Notes under the pieces: model-generated | Told to the model about the DNA's origin: nothing | Seen by the model: the letters and a program-made list of their open reading frames with translations, nothing else | Database searches by the model: none | Assembly: GCA_965243715.1 (NCBI GenBank) | Contig: CBDEVU010000017.1 | Coordinates: 1,178,001 to 1,242,000 of the forward strand | Reading direction: 5' to 3' | Origin: UBA11606 sp965243715 | Lineage (GTDB): Bacteria; Actinomycetota; Acidimicrobiia; Acidimicrobiales; Aldehydirespiratoraceae | Length of the DNA: 64,000 bases | Translations under genes and position numbers: made by a program | Shown here: in pieces, positions 9,457 through 17,111 of the stretch | Position numbering within the stretch: position 1 is the stretch's first letter | Layout: the number at the start of each line of letters is the position of its first letter

Positions 9457-9474
9457 GATGAATACGTATCCACG
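9457..9474. promoter_or_regulatory. Putative second TACGTA operator
   Basis: GATGAATACGTATCCACG shares the TACGTAT-N-CA core and the ATGA arm with the site at 8391-8408. It lies 39 bases upstream of the proposed start at 9418. A single LacI regulator binding both sites would co-regulate the NTF2-like gene and the regulator-led operon. Confidence 0.4.
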
Positions 9475-9584
9475 AACGTACACGTTTCACTTACAGAAGC
9501 CATCCATGCCCTGCTTCGGCGCTGGCGGCACCACCCCATTCGCACTCAGCCGAGACAGCTTCGTGCCAGCCTTACTCTCTTTGC

Positions 9585-9671
9585 TGGTCTCGGAGGGTGG
9601 ACTTGAATCCCTACGCCCTTTCGGGCACTAGCCCCTCAAGCTAGCGCGTCTGCCGATTCCGCCACTCCGAC
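9585..9671 (-). tRNA. tRNA-Leu (anticodon GAG)
   Basis: This is a type-II tRNA with a long variable arm (TGCCCGAAAGGGCG). The anticodon stem CTAGC/GCTAG is perfect and encloses TTGAGGG, giving anticodon GAG. The D arm is standard and CCA is encoded. Two oddities are visible: the first acceptor position is a G-G mismatch, and the T stem AGGGA/CCACC pairs poorly (A-C, G-A, A-C) around TTCAAGT. It may be functional with a weak T arm, or a decaying copy. Confidence 0.75.
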
Positions 9672-9867
9672 GTGAGCAGCTAAGCGAACCAAATACGCAC
9701 CACCATTCTAGCCACGTCATTGTCAGTCACCCCCCGACTCCGACGCCCCAACCAAGGAGGCAACGATCGATATCGCCACCGCCACCACGGCACTAACAGG
9801 CGACCCCCTCTTCGCTCCTCGGGCTTTCGTGCGAACGGCTAGCGAACTCACCGACGGAGAAGTATTG

Positions 9868-10055
9868 GAGGTCCCCCGGATTGACGGACACTGAGTCTGA
9901 GGCAGCGCTTGTCGGCTCAGGAAGGAAGTCCAGATGCCACGTCCACATCCGCTTGAGTTCCGTCGACTAGCGATCGAGTGGCCCGATTAAGCGAGGAACC
10001 GGTTGCTCGGGTCGCGCGGGATCTTGGGATCTCTGACAGTTGTTTGCGCGGCTAG
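9868..10055 (+). pseudogene. IS3-family element, left end and OrfA remnant
   Basis: A left-end-like sequence (GGAGGTCCCCCGGATTGACG) near 9867-9886 is followed by a Shine-Dalgarno GGAAGG and an ATG at 9934. The reading MPRPHPLEFRR, then after a frameshift EEPVARVARDLGISDSCLRG, is the helix-turn-helix N-terminus of IS3-type OrfA. It is broken by a stop, a frameshift and a final TAG where Trp is expected. The remaining part of an IS3 transposase appears at 11344-11442, beyond the IS30 remnant. Confidence 0.6.
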
Positions 10056-10165
10056 ATGATGCGGGTCGGTCGGGGCGCAAGGTATCCACTACCCCAAACG
10101 CAACCGGGACGTCACCGAACATCTCACCACTTGGATTCCAGCAGTCGTTGGAACACTCGTAAGGA

Positions 10166-11330
10166 GTGATGTTGATGCTCGGATCCGAATACAGTCGAGA
10201 GACAAAGCAAGAGTTTTTCGATTTGCTTGATTGTGGCGGTACGATAAGAGTTGCTGCTCGTGTTGTTGGGGTTCAGGAGCAGGCTGCCTACAGGTGGGTT
10301 CTGGTAGCGGGGTTGGCAATGCCGCGTAGGCGGCCCGTACTTACACTCCGGAGGAGAAGGCCGAGTTCTTTCGACTGCTCGCTGAACGCAAGAACGTGTC
10401 TGTCGTAGCCCGAGAGTTGGGGTTCACGAGGGTGACTTGTTAGAAGTGGGCGTACCAGGCTGGGATATATACGAGCGGGGAACGAAAGGTGAACCCGTGT
10501 CGAGAGGAGTTCCTTTGTCTTCGTGCCGAGGGGAAGAGACGCAGCGAAGCGGCTGTCGCGGTTCGCGCTGACGCCCGATCTGCGATTGATTGGGACAAGG
10601 GCATTAAGATCATCCACCGAGGTCGGGTGTATCCAGATGGTCGCGTCGTGCGGTATCTAGACCCAAAACTGTCTGAGATGACTGAAACCGTCACAGTGGT
10701 CGGAGGAAAGGTGAGCGTGGCCCGGGTCGAGCAGGTCATTGATTCGCGTTACCTCAGCATCATCGAACGAGAACGACTTTGCGACATGCAGCGATCGGGC
10801 ATCTCGATCCGCGTTATCGCTGCCGAGTTGGGGCGCTCGCTGTTGACCATGAGCCGAGAACTGCGTCGCAACACCATCTCCAAACGCGGTTACATGCCAC
10901 ACACGGCGCATCGGCTTTTAGTGCAGCGAAGACGTCGTTCGCGGGAGTCAAAGCTGGTCACGAACGACGGGTTTCGTGAGTATGTGCGTGAGAAACTGAG
11001 AATGCGGTGGTCTCCCGAACAGATCAGCCATCGCATACGCAAGGATTTCCCCGACTCTCCAGAGATGCGGGTGAGCGCCGAAACGATTTACCAAGCGATC
11101 TACGTTCACCTTCGAGGAACGCTCAAACGCGAAATGCCAAGTCATCTGCGCCGCGGACGCAAAGCCCGCAAACCCAATGCAGATCCAAACCGACGCTGTG
11201 CGAGACAGTCTCATCGACGCCATTGGCACTCTGCCCAAACCACTTCGCGGAACCCTCACATGGGACCAAGGCGCAGAGATGGCAGAGCACCATCGGAGCG
11301 AATATCTGCTCTACTGAACATAAGTTGACC
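10166..11330 (+). pseudogene. IS30-family transposase, decayed
   Basis: The remnant has repeated N-terminal HTH segments (YSRETKQEFFDLLDCGGT; then EKAEFFRLLAERKNVSVVARELG in a shifted frame). An in-frame TAG at 10440 follows. An open stretch from 10489 to about 11190 then reads as the IS30 core: LSIIERERLCDMQRSG, IAAELGRSLLTMSRELRRNT and MRWSPEQISHRIR. Before the catalytic DDE domain there is a deletion and frameshift; the tail IGTLPKPLRGTLTWDQGAEM is recognisable at about 11218-11280. It cannot encode an active transposase. Confidence 0.75.
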
Positions 11331-11343
11331 AACCGTTGCAACG

Positions 11344-11442
11344 ATGACTGGGATCCAAGCCAACGAAGGCAAGCTCTATCTCTGCGCCATCAAGGACCTC
11401 TGGCCTAACCAAACCCGTCACCTAGACGTGCAGCAGCCCTGA
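11344..11442 (+). pseudogene. IS3-family OrfB fragment
   Basis: A 32-residue frame contains NEGKLYLCAIKDLWPNQT, closely resembling the strand around the first catalytic Asp region of IS3 OrfB transposases. Together with the OrfA remnant at 9934-10055 it suggests one IS3 element in which the IS30 copy was inserted before both decayed. Confidence 0.55.
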
Positions 11443-11556
11443 TGGCTCGGGGTGAGGTGGTGGAGGTTGAGTTGGGTCGCTTTTGTGTGGCTTAGTCTCG
11501 GCCCATGAGGCGACCTGTCGCAAGGAGTCATTTTGGCGTTACCATTTGGGTTTCCA

Positions 11557-11631
11557 GCGTCGGTGCCCGAGCGGCCCAAGGGAACGGCCTGCAAAGCCGT
11601 AAAGTCGCGGGTTCAAATCCCGCCCGGCGCT
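11557..11631 (+). tRNA. tRNA-Cys (anticodon GCA)
   Basis: The acceptor stem GCGTCGG/CCGGCGC (one T-G pair), the anticodon stem ACGGC/GCCGT enclosing CTGCAAA (anticodon GCA), and the T arm GCGGG-TTCAAAT-CCCGC are all intact. The discriminator base is T, the identity element of tRNA-Cys. CCA is not encoded. Confidence 0.93.
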
Positions 11632-11694
11632 CGTCAGTTCAGGGGTTGTTAGTGGGGTGGCGGTCTTGGGGCGCTGCTATAATTTGATTCTTGG

Positions 11695-11768
11695 GGGCCG
11701 TTAGCTCAGTTGGTTAGAGCGCCTGCTCGACACGCAGGAGGTCACAAGTTCGACTCTTGTACGGCCCA
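11695..11768 (+). tRNA. tRNA-Val (anticodon GAC)
   Basis: The acceptor stem GGGCCGT/ACGGCCC, D arm GCTCAGTTGGTTAGAGC, anticodon stem CCTGC/GCAGG and T arm ACAAG-TTCGACT-CTTGT all pair. The seven-base loop TCGACAC gives anticodon GAC. The base at position 33 is C rather than the near-universal T. CCA is not encoded. The chorismate mutase gene starts 43 bases downstream. Confidence 0.9.
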
Positions 11769-11811
11769 CTCTTACCGTCCGGCGACGCCGATGCGTGGCC
11801 AGGAGGAAGCG

Positions 11812-12096
11812 ATGGCCGATGACCAACTCGAAAATTACCGATCCAGTATCGACAAGATAGATGCCGCGCTGGTTCTCTTGTTAGCTGAACGCTTTAAGGT
11901 CACCAAAGAAGTTGGTGAGTATAAGGCGGCGGCGGGTTTGTTGCCTGCTGACCCTGAACGCGAGGCTGCCCAAATTGCCCGGCTCAGAGAACTGGCCGCC
12001 GCGGCTAATCTCGACCCGGGGTTCAGCGAGAGTTTTCTGCGCTTTGTGATTGCTGAAGTTATTCGCCATCACGAACGAGCAGGCGAAGCTAGCTAG
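11812..12096 (+). CDS. Chorismate mutase, AroQ fold
   Basis: The protein has 94 residues, the usual size for a monofunctional AroQ domain. The segments YRSSIDKIDAALVLLLAERF, VTKEVGEYKAAAGL and the C-terminal ESFLRFVIAEVIRHH correspond to the three helices. The conserved R11-like, R28-like, K39-like and E/Q positions lie in that order. It rearranges chorismate to prephenate for Phe/Tyr synthesis. The start at 11812 is fixed by AGGAGG at 11801-11806; the longer frame runs back through the tRNA gene and is not real. Confidence 0.88.
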   Translation: MADDQLENYRSSIDKIDAALVLLLAERFKVTKEVGEYKAAAGLLPADPEREAAQIARLRELAAAANLDPGFSESFLRFVIAEVIRHHERAGEAS

Positions 12097-12134
12097 GCCC
12101 CGTTGGTAGAGTCTATGACCACGCTTTCTCGCGG

Positions 12135-12800
12135 TTACCCACAGCGGCCGCCGTCGATCGGGGTTGAACCAATCTTCTCGAGCGATCGACGGATTTCCGT
12201 CGCGGCGACGGCAAAGCCCACGCCCGGTCGGTCGCGGGAGGTGGCATAAATAATGCCTACCAGTGAACCGTCTGCGCTCAGGACCGGAGCGCCCGAATCG
12301 CCCGGTTTGGCCGCCGCGTTGAGTTCGAAGGCCTCGCGGGTCGCTAGCCCCTCAACGTAGATGTCCTCGATAGTCACTAGCAGGCGCCGGCCGATGATGG
12401 CGGTAGTAGGGGTGAAGCCGGTCTTGGGGTTCCAGGTGACGATCGTGGCGAGACTTCCCGTGACTGCCGCTCCGAGCGGAGTTCCGCCTTCGACATCGGC
12501 GCGAACGATGGCTACATCGGTCAGCGGGTCGAAGGCTACGAGTTCGCCGTTGATACGACCGCGGTCGGGTAGTTCGATCAAGATTTGGGTCGCCCCCGCC
12601 ACCGTGTGAGCAGAGGTCACAATGAGGCCCGACTCGTTGGGCCAGAGCACCGGCGCACCCGTTCCTACGCGATCGACTAGCGAGCAGCCACTGGCGATCA
12701 CCCCAACTGCTGCGTTCGGGTGGCTCGAGATCGGGTCGTCGGCCGCGCAACCGCTCGCCGCGCTAACGAGGAAAAGTAGGGCGAAGAGGAACTGTTTCAC
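12135..12800 (-). CDS. Secreted trypsin-like serine protease (lipoprotein)
   Basis: A lipoprotein signal (LFALLFLVSAASGC, Cys about 18) precedes an S1-family fold. The catalytic triad can be placed: His in SAHTVAG, Asp in FDPLTDVAIV and Ser in KPGDSGAPVL. At 221 residues there is no PDZ domain. The GTG start overlaps the stop of the upstream oxidoreductase (GTGA). It probably acts outside the membrane. Why it sits in an inositol-type locus is not evident. Confidence 0.8.
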   Translation of the reverse strand: MKQFLFALLFLVSAASGCAADDPISSHPNAAVGVIASGCSLVDRVGTGAPVLWPNESGLIVTSAHTVAGATQILIELPDRGRINGELVAFDPLTDVAIVRADVEGGTPLGAAVTGSLATIVTWNPKTGFTPTTAIIGRRLLVTIEDIYVEGLATREAFELNAAAKPGDSGAPVLSADGSLVGIIYATSRDRPGVGFAVAATEIRRSLEKIGSTPIDGGRCG

Positions 12801-13909
12801 ACCGAACGCAGCGCACCGTTGTCGGCCGCGCTTTGGCTAGCGGCGTCGCAGAGTTGTTGGATGCGCGATCCGTCGGCGAAGTTGGGTGTGACTTGCTCGC
12901 GGCTGATGATGGCGGAAATGAAGTCGCCGATCATCGCTCCGCCGCTACGGAACGTGTCGCGGTAGGTGTTATGCACGGTGTCGCGACGGGCGCCCCGCCA
13001 GAGTGAATCCGGTATCGGAAGGGGGGCGGCGGGACCAGGCTGGTCGGCTTTGACGCCCCGAACTTCTTGGCGGGTCTCCCAGTCACACGTGGCGTAGAGC
13101 GTGCCGTCGGTTCCGTGGGCATCGAGTTCGTGGGTCTGGTTAAACGCCGTGCCTTCCCAACACACCGCGCTGACTTGCAGGGTTGCGTACGCCCCTGACT
13201 CGAAGCGAAGGGTCATCACCGCAGAGTCCTCGCCCCGGTCGTAGGGGCGGCGGTCGGGTCGTTCGGCCCGAGGCACAAAGTGTGACTGTATACAACTGAT
13301 CTGGCTGACTTCGCCCAAGAACCAGCGGGCGAGGTAGAGCCAGTGACTGCCGATGTCACCGATGACACCACTCCCCGCTTCGGAGTTATCGAAGCGCCAC
13401 GCGTACTCGCCGCCACGCGCGAATCCGGTGAAGTACCGGAGGCCAAGGTGGTGGGGTTGGCCGAGGTAACCCGAGTCGATCAACTGTTTTAGCCACTGGT
13501 TCATCGGCATGTAGCGGTAAGTGAACGGAACCATGGTGATGGCCTGAGCCGCGGTGGCGGCGATGTTCATGGCGTTGGCCTCCGCCGCTGAGCGACCCAA
13601 GGGCTTCTCGCAGAGGACATCGAGGTCCCGTTCGAGCGCGGCCATCGTGAGCGGGTAGTGGCTGTCGTTACCCGACGCGATAATGACTGCGTCGAGGGGT
13701 TCGTCGAGTAGTGCGTCGATGTTGGTGAACGGTTTTGGAATCTCCCACCGGCGGGCAAACGCTTGGGTGCGGTCAGGGTCGCGACCGCCGACAGCAACGA
13801 CATCAACCCGTTCCTTGCTGAGTCGTTGCTTGCTGAGTTGCTTGAGGGCCGGGAGATACATGGCGTCGGCCCACCAAGATGTCCCAATGATGCCCACCCG
13901 AACGGTCAT
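12797..13909 (-). CDS. Gfo/Idh/MocA-family oxidoreductase
   Basis: An N-terminal Rossmann fold (VRVGIIGTSWWADAMYLPAL), the CEKPLG motif containing the catalytic Lys, and a C-terminal alpha/beta substrate domain (GGEYAWRFDNSEAGSGVIGDIGSHWLYLA, given here as position about 165-195) identify an NAD(P)-dependent sugar or inositol dehydrogenase of 370 residues. It follows the LacI gene by four bases and is transcribed away from the inositol-type operon, so it probably serves the same pathway. Confidence 0.9.
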   Translation of the reverse strand: MTVRVGIIGTSWWADAMYLPALKQLSKQRLSKERVDVVAVGGRDPDRTQAFARRWEIPKPFTNIDALLDEPLDAVIIASGNDSHYPLTMAALERDLDVLCEKPLGRSAAEANAMNIAATAAQAITMVPFTYRYMPMNQWLKQLIDSGYLGQPHHLGLRYFTGFARGGEYAWRFDNSEAGSGVIGDIGSHWLYLARWFLGEVSQISCIQSHFVPRAERPDRRPYDRGEDSAVMTLRFESGAYATLQVSAVCWEGTAFNQTHELDAHGTDGTLYATCDWETRQEVRGVKADQPGPAAPLPIPDSLWRGARRDTVHNTYRDTFRSGGAMIGDFISAIISREQVTPNFADGSRIQQLCDAASQSAADNGALRSV

Positions 13910-13913
13910 GAAC

Positions 13914-14912
13914 TCACCGACGGGCTGGTTTGGCGGTCGTTGTGCGTCGAATCAGGCTGGGCTGTAGTTGGTGGTGAACGGGCTCGGTTCGGCCGTCTTC
14001 GATTCGCTCGAGTACCGTTTGCACTGCAAGGCGTCCCATCGCCCGTCGCGGCTGATTGATGGTGGTCAGGCTCAGGTGGCGGATGGCCGCGATGAACGTG
14101 TTGTCGTAGCCGACCAGCGAGACATCACCGGGCACGCTCAGGCCCGCATCGTCTATCTGGTCGAGCAATCCCGCGGCGAGCAGGTCGTTGAAGGCAAAGA
14201 TGGCGGTCGGCATCTCGTCAGTCTCGATCAGCGAGGAAATCAGTCCGTCGCCGTCGGCTTCGTCGTCGCCGCCGGCGAGAATCCGAGGCTTGAGGCCGAC
14301 CGCATCCATTGCGGCGAGGTACGCATCGCGACGAGTTGCAGCTGAGATATTTGGTCCGCCATCGACATGCACGATGTCATGGTGTCCGAGGCCGCACAGG
14401 TGCTCAACGGCCAATCGGGCACCGGTTCGGTCGTCGACGGTCACGGAGTCGACCCCTGGGTGATTGCGACCCGCCGCCACCACCACACACGGCGCATGGG
14501 ACGCCGCGTCGATGAGTTGTTCATCGCTGAGGCGAGGACCGATTAAGACAAGCGCCTCCACTTGAAACTGGAGGTGGGTTTCCACGGCCCGCTGTTCGCG
14601 GCCGGGGTCGCGCCCCCCGTTGAGGATGAGTACCCGCAGGTCAAGGTGTTCGGCTGCGGCTTCAACGCCATCGATCACTTCGCAAAAGAACGGGTTGTGG
14701 AGGTCGTTGACGAGGACGCCAATGGTCTGGCTGCGGCGTTGGGCGAGGTTGCGTGCGTACAGGTTTGGGCGGTAGCCGAGTTCTTGCGCGGCGCGCAGCA
14801 CGGCCTGGCGCTTTTGATCAGAGACGTTGGGCGATTCATTGATCACGAGTGAGACGAGGGCGCGCGACACCCCGGCATGCTCGGCCACCGTTTCCATCGT
14901 TGGTCGACTCAT
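13914..14912 (-). CDS. LacI-family regulator of the inositol-type locus
   Basis: The helix-turn-helix METVAEHAGVSRALVSLVIN begins at about residue 5. The hinge is NLYARNLAQRRSQ, and a ligand domain of usual length follows (332 residues in total). It is divergent from the catabolic operon starting at 15015. A perfect 14-base palindrome at 14978-14991 in the shared intergenic region is a good candidate binding site. It leads a three-gene operon with the oxidoreductase and protease. Confidence 0.9.
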   Translation of the reverse strand: MSRPTMETVAEHAGVSRALVSLVINESPNVSDQKRQAVLRAAQELGYRPNLYARNLAQRRSQTIGVLVNDLHNPFFCEVIDGVEAAAEHLDLRVLILNGGRDPGREQRAVETHLQFQVEALVLIGPRLSDEQLIDAASHAPCVVVAAGRNHPGVDSVTVDDRTGARLAVEHLCGLGHHDIVHVDGGPNISAATRRDAYLAAMDAVGLKPRILAGGDDEADGDGLISSLIETDEMPTAIFAFNDLLAAGLLDQIDDAGLSVPGDVSLVGYDNTFIAAIRHLSLTTINQPRRAMGRLAVQTVLERIEDGRTEPVHHQLQPSLIRRTTTAKPARR

Positions 14913-14942
14913 GGGGGGCTCCCTTCGCGGGCCACTTTCACC

Positions 14943-14991
14943 GTTGCCCTTGACAAGTTTATTTTCAAGGGTAACGATTAGAGCGCTCTAA
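14943..14991. promoter_or_regulatory. Divergent control region with two palindromes
   Basis: The 14-base perfect palindrome TTAGAGCGCTCTAA (14978-14991) has the CG centre typical of LacI operators. Just upstream lies a second inverted repeat, GTTGCCCTTGA (14943-14953) with TCAAGGGTAAC (14965-14975), matching at 10 of 11 positions. TTGACA at 14950-14955 could be the -35 of the rightward operon with TAACGA near 14972 as a weak -10; the operator would then cover the start of transcription. Confidence 0.6.
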
Positions 14992-15014
14992 GTCTATAGG
15001 AAGGGGTAACCCGA

Positions 15015-15921
15015 ATGTCACTGTTTGAGCGTCTGGCCGGTGCCCCTATTTCTTGGGGCGTCTGTGAAGTTCCCGGCTGGGGTAGCAAACTTCGGCCCGA
15101 GCGCGTCCTAGCGGAGATGAAAGAGATAGGACTCGTCGCGACCGAGTTGGGACCCGCGGGCTACCTTGCCGACCGATGCGGGTGAACTGCGCCAACTCGT
15201 TGCGAAGTACGATCTGGCGATGATCGGCGGATTTGTGCCTCTCGTCCTCCATGACCCCGCCCAGCGAGCGGCTTCCATCGCCACGACCCACCGAGTAGCG
15301 GCGTTGATGGGCGGAGCGGGGGCTACTGAGTTCGTGACCTCGATGGTCGCCTCGAGCGCATGGGAACCCCGATTCGAACTCGATAACGCGGGCTGGGCTC
15401 ATGCCGCTGACGTCATAAACCAGATCGAGGACATTGTGGGCGGCTACGGGATGCATCAAGCGCTTCATCCCCACCTCGGAACCATGATCGAGCGACCCGA
15501 GGACGTGAAACAACTCCTCGATCGCAGCGACGTTGGCTGGTGCTTGGACACCGGCCATTTGCTAATCGGTGGGTATGACCCGCTGGAGTTCTTGTCCGAT
15601 GCACGAGATCGGATCCGTCACGTACACCTAAAGGACACCCACCTTGATCGGGCCCGCCGTGTGTTGAGCGGTGAGCAATCACTCATGGAGGGCGTGCAGA
15701 ACGACATGTTCTGTGCCATGGGTCGCGGCGACGTGCCGATCGGCGAGATCGTTACCCGCCTTGAAATGTCGGGCTACGATCGCTGGTACGTGCTCGAACA
15801 AGATGTGGCGCTGACCTCGGGCCCTCCGCCCGAGGGGCAGGGTCCCAAAATCGACGTTCTCCAGAGCGTCGATTTCCTCCGTGGCGTTGATGCCGCTCTA
15901 CGAGTCGATTCTGATGCGTGA
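15015..15921 (+). pseudogene. iolE: IolE-like TIM-barrel dehydratase/isomerase, frameshifted
   Basis: The start ATG 15015 follows AGGAAGGGG. The first 51 codons read MSLFERLAGAPISWGVCEVP and continue to GPAGYL, the standard beginning of IolE-type inosose dehydratases. One extra base near 15168 then ends the frame at a TGA at 15183-15185. Reading resumes in the next frame as PTDAGELRQLV and runs to 15921, with LDTGHLLIGGYDP, HVHLKDTHL and WYVLEQDV typical of metal-binding sugar isomerases. Dehydration of an inosose is the likely role. The single-base indel may be real or an assembly error. Confidence 0.75.
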
Positions 15922-15968
15922 GTTGATGTTGGTTGCCGCGGGAAACCACACCCTAAGGAGGGGGCTAT

Positions 15969-16991
15969 ATGAATAAGCGATTCAAGGTGCTGGCGATCCT
16001 GCTGGCACTCGTGACATTCGCTGCGGCTTGCAGCGACAGTAATGACACCGAAACCGGCAGTGACGCCGATACCGGTGACGCCGATACCGGTGGGGACGAA
16101 GCCGAAGCGGTCGATCAGACCCAAGGTGGGGACCTAACGTTCCACATGATCACCCACTCCGACGATGGTCCGTTCTGGTCCGTCCTTAAACGCGGCATGG
16201 ACGCGGCGTGTGAAGACGTTGGGGTGAACTGCGTCTGGATGCCGGGCAACAACGATCCGGGACAGATGGTGTCGGACATAACAACCGCGGTTGGTGAGGG
16301 CTCGAACGGTATTGCCGCGTCGCTCCCGTCGCCGGACCAGTTGATTGGCCCTCTCCAGGAAGCGGTAGCCGCGGGCATTCCCGTGTACACGTTGAACTCG
16401 GGCGCGAACGACTACCAGACTATCGGCGCCACGACCCACATCGGCCAGTCCGAGGACGTAGCCGGTAGGGGTGCGGGCGAGCGGTTCAACGCGCTCGGCG
16501 CCACCACGGTTCTTTGTGGCCGCCAAGAGCAGTCAAACGTTGGCCTAGAAGAGCGTTGCAACGGTCTCGCCGAAACCTTCAGCGGCACTGTTATCGACGA
16601 GTTCGTTGGCGTTGACGCCGACCAAACCGAGCAGATCAACGGGATCAAGGCCGTGCTCGACGCCAACCCCGGAATTGACGGCTTCTTGGGAGTTGGTCCG
16701 GTTATTGCCATGTCGGGCCTTACGGCCAGCAACGACCTAGGCCGCGATCTCATCGTCGGCGGCTTCGACATGACGCCAGAGTTGCTGGGAGCGATTGACG
16801 CGGGCGACGTTGCCTTCACCGTCGATCAACAGCAGTACCTCCAAGGCTACCTGCCGATCGTGTTGATGTACCTTGAGGTCACCAACAAAAACACCGCGGG
16901 TGGCGGTCTGCCGATCCTCACCGGTCCGGGCTTCGTTACGCCGGAAAACGCCGCGGCGGTTCTCAAGTTGAGCGAAGCAGGAACCCGCTGA
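15969..16991 (+). CDS. Ribose-type sugar-binding lipoprotein
   Basis: A lipobox (VTFAAAC, Cys about 21) and an acidic linker with the repeated element DADTGD precede a periplasmic-binding domain of the RbsB type. That domain contains PGNNDPGQMVSDITTAV, ASLPSPDQLIGPL and GFDMTPELLGAIDAGDVAF. Start 15969 has the strong RBS AAGGAGGGGG. It is the capture component of the ABC transporter completed by the permease and ATPase downstream; the context suggests inositol or a related cyclitol. Confidence 0.9.
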   Translation: MNKRFKVLAILLALVTFAAACSDSNDTETGSDADTGDADTGGDEAEAVDQTQGGDLTFHMITHSDDGPFWSVLKRGMDAACEDVGVNCVWMPGNNDPGQMVSDITTAVGEGSNGIAASLPSPDQLIGPLQEAVAAGIPVYTLNSGANDYQTIGATTHIGQSEDVAGRGAGERFNALGATTVLCGRQEQSNVGLEERCNGLAETFSGTVIDEFVGVDADQTEQINGIKAVLDANPGIDGFLGVGPVIAMSGLTASNDLGRDLIVGGFDMTPELLGAIDAGDVAFTVDQQQYLQGYLPIVLMYLEVTNKNTAGGGLPILTGPGFVTPENAAAVLKLSEAGTR

Positions 16992-17015
16992 TATTAGCGG
17001 TCACTGACTTGGTGA

Positions 17016-17047
17016 TCCCTGGACGAACTACGGTGTTCGTCCAGGGA
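17016..17047 (+). terminator. Strong stem-loop between binding-protein and permease genes
   Basis: TCCCTGGACGAAC (17016-17028) pairs perfectly with GTTCGTCCAGGGA (17035-17047) around a six-base loop TACGGT. No T-run follows. This is therefore more likely a stabilising or attenuating hairpin that raises the binding protein relative to the permease than a full terminator. Confidence 0.7.
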
Positions 17048-17111
17048 CACCCGAGTTGGCTTTGCCGTCTTGGGCCTAGACCGATAGAGACTACGTGAGG
17101 GGACGTCACCG

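Noticed and set aside
11710..11811. N-terminal extension of chorismate mutase
   Set aside because: The extension is read through the tRNA-Val gene, and a strong RBS precedes ATG 11812.
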